From positions 1 to 37,780 of the forward strand of contig JACOXW010000003.1 in the NCBI GenBank assembly GCA_016182205.1: a DNA stretch of 37,780 nt, read 5' to 3'. The notes under the pieces were generated by a model. The model was not told the DNA's origin, searched no databases, and saw only the letters and a list, made by a program, of their open reading frames with translations. Source of the stretch: Candidatus Levyibacteriota bacterium. GTDB lineage: Bacteria > Patescibacteriota > Microgenomatia > Levybacterales > UBA12049. The translations under genes were made by a program, and so were the position numbers. Below, in pieces: positions 1 to 8,255 of this stretch (its first letter is position 1; each line of letters begins with the position of its first letter).

Positions 1-151
1 ACACGCGAACACTATTTTTTGATTTTATATATTGAGCACTTATGGATGGAGCGGAGACTGCTGCCTTACCCGGCTTTGCCGCTGCATAAATCTCAGCGCT
101 TGGAGAAAGAAAAAAAATTGCAGTAACAATTATTAAAATCCAATATTTCAT
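1..151 (-). CDS. exported protein, N-terminal fragment (runs off window)
   Basis: Only the first 50 codons lie in the window; the rest is beyond base 1. The ATG is at 149-151. The start reads as a classic Sec signal peptide: MKYW, a hydrophobic stretch (ILIIVTAIFFL), then a small-residue region around IYAAA that could be a cleavage site, followed by a Ser/Ala/Lys-rich mature part. It sits 23 nt downstream of the 59-residue membrane gene at 175-354 and may share its transcript. No Shine-Dalgarno is evident. The function cannot be told from this fragment. Confidence 0.6.
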   Translation of the reverse strand, partial: MKYWILIIVTAIFFLSPSAEIYAAAKPGKAAVSAPSISAQYIKSKNSVRV

Positions 152-174
152 GAATTGTGCTTTATCGGATGTTA

Positions 175-354
175 TCACTTTTGGAGGATTTCTTCACTTG
201 CCCAGTTCCCTATCCACACTGCTACAAAAACAACGAGCGCAAGGTTCATGCTGTTTGAGAAATACCATGCAATCACAAGGCCGATAAACGAAGGAATAAG
301 GTAGTGTTTGTACCCATGTGTATGCCTTTGATGTTTGGTACCTTTCTTTGCCAT
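175..354 (-). CDS. small membrane protein, 59 aa, His/Lys-rich N-terminus
   Basis: Unrecognised short gene that falls below a 60-residue cut-off. The N-terminus is basic and His-rich (MAKKGTKHQRHTHGYKHY). It is followed by two hydrophobic stretches (YLIPSFIGLVIAWYF and MNLALVVFVAVWIGNW) and an acidic/polar tail ending in EEILQK. Two short helices or a hairpin in the membrane are likely. The start is supported by a consensus promoter: TTGACA at 386-391, an 18-bp spacer, CATATT at 362-367, then 7 nt to the ATG, so the mRNA should be leaderless. A longer overlapping reading frame at 194-403 would include the promoter itself and is probably a shadow. The cytosolic His cluster could bind metal, but nothing proves it. 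Confidence 0.68.
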   Translation of the reverse strand: MAKKGTKHQRHTHGYKHYLIPSFIGLVIAWYFSNSMNLALVVFVAVWIGNWASEEILQK

Positions 355-361
355 TACTATT

Positions 362-391
362 AATATGGACTATTTTTAAACCACCTGTCAA
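362..391 (-). promoter_or_regulatory. promoter of the 59-aa gene, leaderless type
   Basis: On the minus strand TTGACA (391-386), an 18-bp spacer and CATATT (367-362), then 7 nt to the ATG at 354. The transcript should begin at or within a base or two of the start codon. Confidence 0.6.
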
Positions 392-420
392 GAGGAAATT
401 CAAAGGTAAATCCTGCCGAT

Positions 421-457
421 GAGAAAAAAGAGGATCCGGCCCACCTAGGCCGGATCC
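421..457 (-). terminator. Rho-independent terminator of the DUF378 gene
   Basis: A perfect 10-bp inverted repeat, GGATCCGGCC (432-441) and GGCCGGATCC (448-457), closes a 6-nt loop. Read on the minus strand it is followed by TCTTTTTTCTC, a good U-tract. It lies 23 bp past the DUF378 stop codon and separates that gene from the 59-residue gene. Confidence 0.85.
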
Positions 458-480
458 TAATAAGGCTTACCTACAAATAA

Positions 481-678
481 TTATTTTTTCTTCATTCCAA
501 GCATCTTGTAGGCCATCATTACGGCTGCAACTCCGATAGCGATATTTACAACTCGTTCCACTGTTGAGTCCATTCCAAGCACCGAATCCAAAAGAGGATA
601 ACTCATTAATCCATCCAAACCTAAAGACACACCACCCAATACCAAAAGCCAACCAGCTAGTGTTTCAAAACTTTTCAT
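481..678 (-). CDS. DUF378-type small membrane protein
   Basis: 65 residues with two hydrophobic helices (about 7-24 and 41-60) joined by a short loop, ending in a Lys-rich tail. The pattern of a Trp/Gly-containing first helix (WLLVLGGVSLGLDGL) and a second helix after a short polar loop matches the DUF378/YuzA family, known only as a small membrane protein of unknown role. The ATG follows a strong Shine-Dalgarno (AGGAGGTGAG), so this is a leadered gene, unlike most neighbours. A second DUF378 copy lies at 11035-11247. A terminator follows at 432-457. Family assignment is by pattern; function is unknown. Confidence 0.8.
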   Translation of the reverse strand: MKSFETLAGWLLVLGGVSLGLDGLMSYPLLDSVLGMDSTVERVVNIAIGVAAVMMAYKMLGMKKK

Positions 679-889
679 TTTTCTGTCTCACCTCCTTTCA
701 TCCTTTTTCCGAAATTAGTAACAAATATGTGCTAAAACAATATTGAAGTTATGCAGCGTTCTTCTCCTCTGCAAATATTGAAGAAACCCTAAGGTAAAGA
801 CTAGTAGTCCTACTATGTGTGTCACACTATCCAGCGTACTATGAATAATTCATATTTGTCAAGATGATGAAAAGAGGTCAGAAGGATAC
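679..889 (-). promoter_or_regulatory. long leader/operator region upstream of the DUF378 gene
   Basis: I see no gene in this 211-bp gap. It carries three compact inverted repeats: TAGTAG-TC-CTACTA (802-815), GTGTG-T-CACAC (817-827) and TATGAAT-A-ATTCATA (840-854). A TTGACA occurs on the minus strand at about 856-861 but no well-spaced -10 follows. There are also two similar CTTCAATATT segments closer to the gene. Together with the strong ribosome-binding site this suggests a regulated, leadered transcript. Which palindrome is an operator cannot be told. Confidence 0.35.
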
Positions 890-1570
890 TTATTGATCCT
901 CTGAGGAGGACTGATCGTCACTGTTATACTGCTTTTGAAGTTTGCGTATCTGCTCCTCATCCATAGTGTTCCCGCTGTTTTTCTGCATTTGTTGTGTAGC
1001 ATCCTTCATAAGTTTGGAATAATCGGTAAATTTCACATTCGTAGGCGGAACGAAAAGAGAGTCGGAAACAACTGCAGGTTTGCAATACTTCTTAAACTTT
1101 TCCAAATCACCCAAAACGTTCTCTGGTTTTTCCTGTGAAGACGGAGATTTTTTCGCCTCAGGGGTAATCCCTTCCATCATCTCAGACATATTAAACTCTA
1201 TCATCATACCTTCTTTGCCGTTCCAAAAATACATTTTATTGTCTTTTATAATTGCACTTCCTGATTCCTCAGATGTTTTCCCGGTCATATCGGTTCTGAT
1301 AGCCCCTGATTTGACATAAGCCAGAGTTTTTCTTCCCGTCTCATCTGTATAATCACATTGAAGACTTAATGACTTTGAAAGAGCATCTTTTATAGAAGTG
1401 AATGCGTCTTTTGATTCTTGTTTTGTGGTTTTATCTGAAGCTGTCTGTAGGCTAGAACCGGACGGATTATTTTTACCCAAAAACATATATCCGCCAATTC
1501 CTGCAAGAAGTAACAAGATGACAACACCTATAATAAGTCCCTGTTTTGAATTTCCTCTTGATGCTTCCAT
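890..1570 (-). CDS. membrane-anchored extracytoplasmic protein of unknown function
   Basis: 226 residues. A short cytosolic N-terminus is followed by one helix (about 12-31, GLIIGVVILLLLAGIGGYMF) and a Ser/Lys linker. The outside domain has two cysteines (in LQCDY and KKYCKP) that could form a disulfide. It contains a beta-rich stretch (TLAYVKSGAIRTDM, DNKMYFWNGKEGMMIEF) reminiscent of LolA/LppX-like folds that hold hydrophobic ligands, but the similarity is weak and by eye only. The C-terminus is a charged, Gln/Ser-rich tail. The start is fixed by a consensus promoter ending 7 nt before the ATG. Probably monocistronic. Confidence 0.75.
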   Translation of the reverse strand: MEASRGNSKQGLIIGVVILLLLAGIGGYMFLGKNNPSGSSLQTASDKTTKQESKDAFTSIKDALSKSLSLQCDYTDETGRKTLAYVKSGAIRTDMTGKTSEESGSAIIKDNKMYFWNGKEGMMIEFNMSEMMEGITPEAKKSPSSQEKPENVLGDLEKFKKYCKPAVVSDSLFVPPTNVKFTDYSKLMKDATQQMQKNSGNTMDEEQIRKLQKQYNSDDQSSSEDQ

Positions 1571-1577
1571 TAGCCTG

Positions 1578-1606
1578 ATGGTAAATCAAAGCGCAGACCT
1601 TGTCAA
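1578..1606 (-). promoter_or_regulatory. promoter, leaderless type
   Basis: On the minus strand TTGACA (1606-1601), 17 bp, TACCAT (1583-1578), then 7 nt to the ATG at 1570. No Shine-Dalgarno is present. Confidence 0.65.
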
Positions 1607-1636
1607 CAAGCAAATCAGATATTTTGTATTAAAAAA

Positions 1637-2674
1637 CTATTTTTTTAGATATGTATCGAAAAAACGAACTGACCGATCAAGCGCCAATGAAAGGTTCTGT
1701 GAAAGATTATGATCATCACCATCGTAGGTATAAAATTCAACGGTCTTTCCTGCTTTCTGTAGCGCGTCCTTCAGACGTTCACTAAAAAGTACAGGCACTT
1801 CCTGATCAAGAGTACCATGATGCAACTGCAGTGGTCCTGAAATATCTTTTACATGATAAATCGGTGCTATTGATTCCCAAAAACCAGGATTTTGTTTGAA
1901 GTCTCCATATTTCTCTATCAATGCAAGTCTGCTTGGCCTGCGTGTTGCCCGTTCTCTTTCAGACGGTATAAACGGTTGTGATCTGTGCCAATTATTTGCT
2001 AAATCTTCATATGAAGCAACAACTCCTGCCCATATAACTCCTGCCTTAATGTCCTTATTTATTACCATAGTTCGGAGTGTGATACTTCCACCCAATGAGT
2101 GACCCCACATACCGATTCGTTGCGGGTTAGCGTCTTTGTACTTTTTAATTGAGGAAACAGCATTTAACACATCGACAGTATATGCCGGAGAATAATACGC
2201 TCCTTCCGGCTTACCTTCTGATTTTCCATGTCCACGATAATCCGGCCGAAAAACAATATAACCGTTCCGAGAAAACGCATCGGTATATGCCACATAACGC
2301 TCTGTTGTACTATATTCAGCAGGCGGAATATAGCCATGATTAAAAATAATTACAGGCCATCCGTTTTTGGGTGTTTTTCCCTCTGGAACTGTCAGGAGTG
2401 CATAAATTTTGAACCCGTCTGACAAATATGATGTAATATAGCGGTTGTAATTACTACCCGGATCAAGAGTTTGCTCAATTGTTATTTTACTTCCAGGATA
2501 GGTCTGTTTTCTCATAGAGTTGATTGAAAGAGGATTTTCTTGCGTTATTTGATCTTTTTTTTCTGTTGTAAGCGGTAAAGCGACAAAGGATTTTGTATTA
2601 AGTGACTTGAAAAATATAAAAAGGAGAAGTCCTAAAGAAAAAGTACCGATACCTATAAGCAGCAGCTTCTTCAT
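1637..2674 (-). CDS. membrane-anchored alpha/beta hydrolase (S9 prolyl-oligopeptidase-like)
   Basis: 345 residues. An N-terminal helix (about 4-24) anchors the enzyme with its catalytic domain outside. The oxyanion-hole region reads FNHGY, the nucleophile elbow GHSLGG, the acid lies in GTLDQEVP and the catalytic His in DGDDHN, which is the full Ser-Asp-His triad order of dienelactone-hydrolase/S9-type enzymes. The likely role is hydrolysis of an ester or short peptide at the cell surface; the substrate is unknown. An extended -10 (TGGTATAAT, 2694-2686) lies 11 nt before the ATG, giving a very short leader. A related but broken copy lies at 25732-26668. Confidence 0.85.
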   Translation of the reverse strand: MKKLLLIGIGTFSLGLLLFIFFKSLNTKSFVALPLTTEKKDQITQENPLSINSMRKQTYPGSKITIEQTLDPGSNYNRYITSYLSDGFKIYALLTVPEGKTPKNGWPVIIFNHGYIPPAEYSTTERYVAYTDAFSRNGYIVFRPDYRGHGKSEGKPEGAYYSPAYTVDVLNAVSSIKKYKDANPQRIGMWGHSLGGSITLRTMVINKDIKAGVIWAGVVASYEDLANNWHRSQPFIPSERERATRRPSRLALIEKYGDFKQNPGFWESIAPIYHVKDISGPLQLHHGTLDQEVPVLFSERLKDALQKAGKTVEFYTYDGDDHNLSQNLSLALDRSVRFFDTYLKK

Positions 2675-2685
2675 AAGAAGAACTT

Positions 2686-2750
2686 ATTATACCATTTTTG
2701 AACAAACAGAATAAACTCTTAAGATATTTTACCTCTCACTTTAGTATAAT
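2686..2750. promoter_or_regulatory. divergent promoters of the hydrolase and helicase genes
   Basis: Minus strand: extended -10 TGGTATAAT (2694-2686), 11 nt before the hydrolase ATG. Plus strand: TATAAT (2745-2750), 7 nt before the helicase ATG at 2758. The helicase frame is open upstream to a TTG at 2698, but that start would place the promoter inside the coding region. No clear -35 is seen for either. Confidence 0.55.
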
Positions 2751-2757
2751 ACAGGTA

Positions 2758-5382
2758 ATGGTTGAGACAGCAAGACAAAGATCTCCCGAGGTTGAAGAAA
2801 CAACCTCAAATACAACGGGTTTGCAAGGCAGACTACTTCTTGCACGCCCTGAATTACTAAATCCCGAAAATCCTTGTACTCAGGAAGCTCTGCAAAGCAT
2901 TGTGGGTTTTGATGATCGAGGTTATGGATCTTTTCAGAAAGCGTCTGTAACAGACCGTGCAATGTACTGGAATACTCAAATAAGAAGAAATCTTGTGGAA
3001 AATTCTCAAAGTGCAATACGCGCTGCCTGGCAGGAGAAAGTTGTAGCAAGCTTCAACAAAGATAACAGTCCTATTTCGGCTCTCTCTCCCCTTCTTTCTC
3101 ATATCGGTATCGCGTCAGAACCAGGAGGATTTACGAAAGCCCACGCGGCAAAACTCTATGGCAGATATTTCTCTTCAAATGATGAAAATGCGGGTGTCAA
3201 GAAATTTGTTGCGGATGTTTTGGAAACCTATCAACAGAATGGGACAATAGACAAAGTAACAATTCTACAACACGCAAAAGAGCTAACCTGGCTTGCCAAT
3301 ATTTTCGGCGAAAAAGCAAAGGATATGGTCAGAGAGCTTGTCTTTGCTGAAACAAACCTAAAGACTGCACCAAACTTTGTACAAACACTCTCAGAAGCCA
3401 AAGACGACCCGGTGACACATAGACCCGTTATGCGGATAAATGATCTAAACAGTTACGAAAAACGAATTCTCAAATTTATTTCCGGCATGGGACCGGACAT
3501 AGAACCCGGTAATGAAGAATCCGAATCACCAGAAATACCCGGTGAGTTACCGATTGAAAAACACAGGACGGAAATTCAAGATCATATCAGAAATAATGAT
3601 ACCACGCTTGTTATCGGCGGGACTGGATCCGGAAAAACCATGCGTGTTCCCCAAATGATACGAGAGATTATGGGCCCAAATGATAAGCTTATTGTTACTG
3701 AACCCCGTCAAATCAACACAAGCGAACTGGCTGCAAATGTCGCTCGGGAAGCTGGAGTTACACTCGGAAAAGAAATTGGATTTCAACATGGAGCAGACAG
3801 TAATTATTCTGACGAGTCAGATACAATTTTTATGACCGAAGGAACTCTTATCTTAAAGCTCTTAGAAGACGACACACTGAAAGAGACCAACTATGTTATG
3901 GTAGACGAAATCCATGTTAGGACAAAAGATACAGAAAAACTTCTTGAATTGTTAAAACAGGCACAACAAAAGCGACGACAAGCCGGCATACCACCGCTAA
4001 AAATTATCGGCGCATCAGCCACCGTTAACAAACAGGAACTGCAAGATTATTTCGGAGTTGACAAATCTATTGAAGTAGAAGGACGGACATTTCCTATCAG
4101 AGAAAATTTTTCAGACGTAGATATTCCAAGCGATCAAATGCCGCAAGCATCAGCAAAAATAGTCAAAGATATTGTACAAAGCGGAAGGAAGGGTGATATT
4201 TGTATTGCAATTGCTGGAGTTGCGGATATAGGAAAACACGCCCAGGCGATCTTGGCAGAAAACCCGGATGTTATGATTGTTAGACTTCACTCAGGCTCTT
4301 CACAGCGTGAAAAAGATGAAGTGGGCAAACCACCGCCTCCTGGAAAACGTCGTGTTATCATAGGAACAGATTTTATTCAAACAGGTGTCACAATCAAAGA
4401 CTTGAAATTCGTCATTAACACTGGCGAACAGTTTCAACAAACCGTTGACCCGCGAAGCGGCCTGGAGTACATCAGCCGAACGCAACAGTCTAAAGCAGAA
4501 ATTGCCCAATGGAGCGGGCGTGTAGGAAGAACCTCTCCCGGAACTGTCTATAATTTATTCACAAAAACCAACTATGATCAAAGGCAGGAGTACCCAACCC
4601 CTGAAATAAGAAGGACAGATCTTACCGATGTTGTTTTGGAAATAAAACTTAGAGGCATTCAGGATTTTTCAGACTTTAAAGTTCTCTCTTACCCGCTCGA
4701 CCAAGAGCGTCTTGAATTTGCAAATGAAACGCTGCTACGGCTAGGTGCTTTAAATCCCGACAAAACCATAAATGCAATTGGCAAACGCATGGTTGAACTA
4801 CCCACAGATTACCATTTTGCCAGAATGATTGTTGAAGCACAAATGCGAAGAAAGGGCGTGAAGGAAATATGCACTATTGCAGCACTGGCAGAAGCAAGGT
4901 CGCTTTTCTCAAGGGATAGGGCAAAAGCAGACGCAGCCATGACAACTTTTAAAAATCCCAACTCGGATTTTCTGACATTACTCAATATTTGGCGGGCATA
5001 TGAAGCAAACGGAAAAAGTTCGCAGTGGGCCGAAGAGAATGGACTCAATCCGCAATCACTTACTCAAGCTGAAAAAGCAATCGATAAACTGGTCAAACGT
5101 GGACGTGGAGATCGATCACCACAAGCCACAGATGAGGAACTTGAGCATTACATTTTCACGGGTCTTCGTGACAGACTAATGCAGTACGACCCCATCAGAA
5201 GATCATACAGGTGGAATCGGTCAAATGCAGTAAATCTCAATTTACGCATCGACAGACGATCAGCACTTTCCCCTGCGACACCCCCATACATTGTCGCAGC
5301 GAGTAACTCTCCTGTAGAAAACGGCAGAGCTGTATTTGTATCTAACTGTCAACGAGTGAAACCGGAGTGGATTACAAATTAA
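2758..5382 (+). CDS. DEAH-box helicase, HrpA/HrpB-like
   Basis: 874 residues from the ATG at 2758. The DEAH helicase motifs are in order: Walker A GGTGSGKT (about 287-294), DEIH (about 382), motif III SAT (about 420), motif V near GTDFIQTGVTI (about 535) and motif VI QWSGRVGRTSPG (about 583). A winged-helix and helical-bundle (HA2-like) stretch follows (LPTDYHFARMIVEAQ). This is the DEAH/RHA family, which unwinds RNA from 3' to 5' using NTP; bacterial HrpA is linked to rescue of stalled ribosomes and mRNA processing. The first 270 residues match no domain I know, and the C-terminal OB region looks short. The stop codon shares TTAA with the convergent gene. Confidence 0.88.
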   Translation: MVETARQRSPEVEETTSNTTGLQGRLLLARPELLNPENPCTQEALQSIVGFDDRGYGSFQKASVTDRAMYWNTQIRRNLVENSQSAIRAAWQEKVVASFNKDNSPISALSPLLSHIGIASEPGGFTKAHAAKLYGRYFSSNDENAGVKKFVADVLETYQQNGTIDKVTILQHAKELTWLANIFGEKAKDMVRELVFAETNLKTAPNFVQTLSEAKDDPVTHRPVMRINDLNSYEKRILKFISGMGPDIEPGNEESESPEIPGELPIEKHRTEIQDHIRNNDTTLVIGGTGSGKTMRVPQMIREIMGPNDKLIVTEPRQINTSELAANVAREAGVTLGKEIGFQHGADSNYSDESDTIFMTEGTLILKLLEDDTLKETNYVMVDEIHVRTKDTEKLLELLKQAQQKRRQAGIPPLKIIGASATVNKQELQDYFGVDKSIEVEGRTFPIRENFSDVDIPSDQMPQASAKIVKDIVQSGRKGDICIAIAGVADIGKHAQAILAENPDVMIVRLHSGSSQREKDEVGKPPPPGKRRVIIGTDFIQTGVTIKDLKFVINTGEQFQQTVDPRSGLEYISRTQQSKAEIAQWSGRVGRTSPGTVYNLFTKTNYDQRQEYPTPEIRRTDLTDVVLEIKLRGIQDFSDFKVLSYPLDQERLEFANETLLRLGALNPDKTINAIGKRMVELPTDYHFARMIVEAQMRRKGVKEICTIAALAEARSLFSRDRAKADAAMTTFKNPNSDFLTLLNIWRAYEANGKSSQWAEENGLNPQSLTQAEKAIDKLVKRGRGDRSPQATDEELEHYIFTGLRDRLMQYDPIRRSYRWNRSNAVNLNLRIDRRSALSPATPPYIVAASNSPVENGRAVFVSNCQRVKPEWITN

Positions 5383-6629
5383 GCCGCAAACGAATATTCA
5401 AAAACCGTCACCGCTTCTTGTTTCTTTCTCGTCATTTCTTCAACAGGGATAGGTGCTTGAGGCCTTTCCAACCCAACCATGGCAGATTCTACGGGTCCTG
5501 TAGAACGTTTTAAAAATCCGAATGTAACTACCACCAAACCTCCTTCATCGGTGAAATAAATTCCTCCAGTCCAACCTGCAGGCTGTCTTAGTTCCCCATT
5601 TTGCTGTAACTCACGAAGTTTCACCCTGCGATACGACTCTCCTGCATGTTGAGGCGTTGGGTCAAAATACTGACTATATCGCTGTCTGTCACTAGTATCG
5701 ATGTACCCTTTTCCTCGTAAACCTTCAACAAAGTGTATTATGTCATCTAGATCACTCTCAAAAACTTCTGCGTGTGCCTGCTTCAATGCCGAATGATTAA
5801 TATGTGATAACGGTCTCCAGAGTTTGTCTATAAATTCAATATTTCCCATGTCCGCCGGACGGTATCCTGGTAACGAAATAACATACCCCATAGCATCGGC
5901 CTGGGCATGTCCGTTCCGGTAATATGGTAATACTGCGTCATTGATCACTTCTACCACACTCTCACCTGTGATGTGACTTACTCCTTCATCCCAAAGTTGT
6001 CTGCTCCTGCTGTCTTGAATTTCATCGGCTGATAAGTCCTTGTTTACCTCACTGAATCGAAACATTTGCTGATGTGGATCAAAAAGAGTTCTTAAGCCTT
6101 CACCATCAAGGCCAAAGGAATTGTTCTCTCCCCACATAACCGGCCTTCCGTCTTTTTGCAATTTCTCAAGTACTCGGGCCTCATGATGCACAACGCGCTC
6201 CAAAATATGACGTGGAAGATCTACAAATGCAGGAGGCACGCCATCTTTACCGCCGAAATTGATTGACATAACACTCATTTCTCCCCATGGACTGATCGGC
6301 TGAATCCATGCTCCTTCAATGGTATCCAACGCCTCCGGTTCAAAGCGGTATTCAATACTTCCATCCGCTCCGGGTTGTATATAACTAAAAAGCATTGTCC
6401 TATCACCAAAATCCAGAACTTGACCCCCCATTACATCTTTTACTCTTCCGATATTCCCTTCATGATCATATATGGCATGCGAATTAACGCCAATAAGTCC
6501 GGCAGTTCTGTGTCTATTTAAGGAATCTTCTCGTCCCAAACGAGGTGTAGGACGGTCATAGGGAAGCAACCCGCAAACTTCTCTGCGTACTGGTGAAAAG
6601 CGAGAACTACTATTGTGTTCCGCACTCAT
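5379..6629 (-). CDS. unrecognised soluble protein, 416 aa
   Basis: I do not recognise this gene. It has no signal peptide or membrane segment and has mixed alpha/beta composition with many Arg, Glu, Gly and aromatic residues. The C-terminal part (GGIYFTDEGGLVVVTFGFLKR, then PVESAM) faintly recalls the end of RelE/Gp49-type folds, where a strand and a Lys-rich turn precede the last helix. This is a weak visual resemblance and not an assignment. It converges on the helicase with a 4-base overlap. Upstream, a TATAAT at 6661-6656 would give a leader of roughly 20 nt with no Shine-Dalgarno, so the exact start is uncertain; the ATG at 6629 is the best candidate. Confidence 0.7.
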   Translation of the reverse strand: MSAEHNSSSRFSPVRREVCGLLPYDRPTPRLGREDSLNRHRTAGLIGVNSHAIYDHEGNIGRVKDVMGGQVLDFGDRTMLFSYIQPGADGSIEYRFEPEALDTIEGAWIQPISPWGEMSVMSINFGGKDGVPPAFVDLPRHILERVVHHEARVLEKLQKDGRPVMWGENNSFGLDGEGLRTLFDPHQQMFRFSEVNKDLSADEIQDSRSRQLWDEGVSHITGESVVEVINDAVLPYYRNGHAQADAMGYVISLPGYRPADMGNIEFIDKLWRPLSHINHSALKQAHAEVFESDLDDIIHFVEGLRGKGYIDTSDRQRYSQYFDPTPQHAGESYRRVKLRELQQNGELRQPAGWTGGIYFTDEGGLVVVTFGFLKRSTGPVESAMVGLERPQAPIPVEEMTRKKQEAVTVFEYSFAA

Positions 6630-6666
6630 ATAATAAAAATAAATTCTCTAGATTGATTATAAACCC

Positions 6667-6691
6667 TTTTGTCAATGTCTATATGACAAAA
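6667..6691. promoter_or_regulatory. inverted repeat, possible operator
   Basis: TTTTGTCA (6667-6674) and TGACAAAA (6684-6691) form a perfect 8-bp inverted repeat with a 9-bp centre. It lies upstream of the 416-residue gene and past the stop of the gene at 6756. There is no U-tract on either side, so it is more like a protein-binding site, or two overlapping -35 boxes, than a terminator. Confidence 0.3.
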
Positions 6692-6755
6692 TTCCTACAC
6701 CCAGAATATTAAATCACTAAAGATTCTCAGGAATACGGGTAAAGAGGAAATAAAA

Positions 6756-7028
6756 CTACGCCAATCCTAATTGCTGTTCATGCGTTTTCTTTTTTTGTGC
6801 CCTGGCATTTCTGGGAAGTCCAAGAATTGCCATGGGTCTCTCTCGCCATACATCGTCTTCTTTATATTTAAGAGTATAAATGTGCAAAAGAATCCATCCT
6901 CTAGTTAGTAACTCGTTTACCTCGTCACGTCCTTTCGCTTCGATGTTATGTCCCACAAGATTCTCAATATCCAACTCCCATAAAAATTTACCCTCAAGAT
7001 TGTTTTCTTCAGTATCAATATCTTTCAT
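6756..7028 (-). CDS. small soluble protein, 90 aa, unknown
   Basis: Not recognised. It begins acidic (MKDIDTEENN), has a central alpha/beta core with two Trp and a likely strand (GWILLHIYTLKY), and ends in a basic segment (RNARAQKKKTHEQQ). It has no membrane helix. TACAAT (7043-7038) lies 9 nt before the ATG, with a possible TTGGAA -35 16 bp further up, so the mRNA leader would be at most about 2-3 nt. The promoter fits exactly in the 38-bp gap after the LapA-domain gene, which argues for independent transcription. Confidence 0.65.
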   Translation of the reverse strand: MKDIDTEENNLEGKFLWELDIENLVGHNIEAKGRDEVNELLTRGWILLHIYTLKYKEDDVWRERPMAILGLPRNARAQKKKTHEQQLGLA

Positions 7029-7066
7029 AGTTTTCTTATTGTAAGAACAGATAGAAATATTCCAAA

Positions 7067-7462
7067 TTAGATTGCGTGAGAAAATCTTTGGAGCAGAGAA
7101 GGTCTACGATTTTTTTGAAGTTCTTCCTCCTTAATGTCCTCTGTAGTACCGGTTTCTCCTTTCAAGAATGCATTCTCTACTTCAAGATCTCTAATTCGAT
7201 CTTTTAGTTTCTCTATTTCTTCTTCCGCATGACGAATAGTTATATTTTTACCATGAATGGTAAAACGCGAAGACAATGCCTCTATGCCGTGTATGATCCA
7301 GGCTACAGATAATCCAAAAATTATTGATCCAATAACCAAAAGATAAAGAGGGATTCCCATGAGGGCATAATCACCAAAGCGAAGCGCTACAACACCCGGG
7401 TTCTGAATTGCAAAATACGCAAGCCCGAGTCCTACGAGAAACATAAAAATTAATGCTACCAT
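7067..7462 (-). CDS. LapA-domain (DUF1049) membrane protein
   Basis: 131 residues. Two helices (about 2-22 and 35-60) are separated by the typical segment FAIQNPGVVALRFGDYALMGIPLYLL, with the NP-x-V-x-L-x-F pattern of the LapA/DUF1049 domain. A cytosolic coiled coil follows (EEEIEKLKDRIRDLEVENAF) and then a charged tail. In Gammaproteobacteria LapA helps coordinate envelope assembly, but this domain is widespread in bacteria without LPS, so only membrane scaffold or adaptor is a fair guess here. TAAGAT lies 8 nt before the ATG. Confidence 0.8.
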   Translation of the reverse strand: MVALIFMFLVGLGLAYFAIQNPGVVALRFGDYALMGIPLYLLVIGSIIFGLSVAWIIHGIEALSSRFTIHGKNITIRHAEEEIEKLKDRIRDLEVENAFLKGETGTTEDIKEEELQKNRRPSLLQRFSHAI

Positions 7463-7580
7463 ATATTTATATCTTAGAAAATAATAATGAGAACAGATAC
7501 CAGGAAAGTGTAAGAGATTGGTGAGAACACCTACTGAAATGTCTTTTTTAGAAAGTCAATATAGGACCATTGAAGGAGAG

Positions 7581-8249
7581 TCAACTGATGATATTTATTG
7601 CCCGCGCTGCAATCATAGCCAAAACCACAAGTGAGATTGACCCCTGCAGCATTAAAAACCCCTTCATTTTCTTTGAAAGAACGAGCGTATCGGTAGGGGT
7701 AAATGCCATGCTCGAGTAAAACGACATGAAAATATAATCAAGAAAAGCGGGTTTCCATGCCTTCCAACCAACCAGTTCATTCACCTCTTGTGGAAATAAT
7801 AAATCAGCCTTCAAAGACCTGGTATCTTTTTCGTGTGCTCTTTTTATCGGCCCACCTCTGTCTAAAAGCCAGTACCACATGGCAAAAATCAGCACATTAG
7901 AAACCCAGATTAAAAAAGCGTCCCAAAGAATTACTACTCCAAGCTTTTGTTGCGGAAGCGTAATTACAAGCGTTAGTACATCACGGACTAACAAAACAGT
8001 AAGAAATATATTTACTGTAAGAAGAAGTTTTCGAACAAGTTCTTTTTTATTATAGGAAATAAGAACCAATGCAACCGCAATAACCAGAAGATGAGACATC
8101 GGAATTACTACCCAAAATGCAGGACCGAAAAAAGATGCAATCGTTTTTGCAGTGGAAATTTTTGTTGACAAAGATGTATGAATTACCCCAAGAATAAGAA
8201 GTGCTATAAATACCTGTATATCATATGCGCGTTTTTGTAATACCTCCAT
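7581..8249 (-). CDS. multi-pass membrane protein, about 5-6 helices, unknown
   Basis: 222 residues with hydrophobic segments near 12-28, 40-64, 72-98, 106-127 and 200-220. A conserved-looking C-terminal part (SMAFTPTDTLVLSKK then LQGSISLVVLAMIAARAINII) recalls a widespread uncharacterised bacterial membrane family whose tail looks like a two-helix ion-channel unit. I cannot point to a selectivity filter, so channel function is speculation. The start is fixed by a promoter ending 6 nt upstream. The gene lies downstream of the terminator of the tRNA-like RNA, so it is transcribed separately. Confidence 0.75.
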   Translation of the reverse strand: MEVLQKRAYDIQVFIALLILGVIHTSLSTKISTAKTIASFFGPAFWVVIPMSHLLVIAVALVLISYNKKELVRKLLLTVNIFLTVLLVRDVLTLVITLPQQKLGVVILWDAFLIWVSNVLIFAMWYWLLDRGGPIKRAHEKDTRSLKADLLFPQEVNELVGWKAWKPAFLDYIFMSFYSSMAFTPTDTLVLSKKMKGFLMLQGSISLVVLAMIAARAINIIS

Positions 8250-8255
8250 ACACTA

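Noticed and set aside
194-403. 69-codon open frame on the minus strand
   Set aside because: It overlaps the 59-residue gene at 175-354 in another frame, includes that gene's promoter, and has an unlikely Cys-rich composition.
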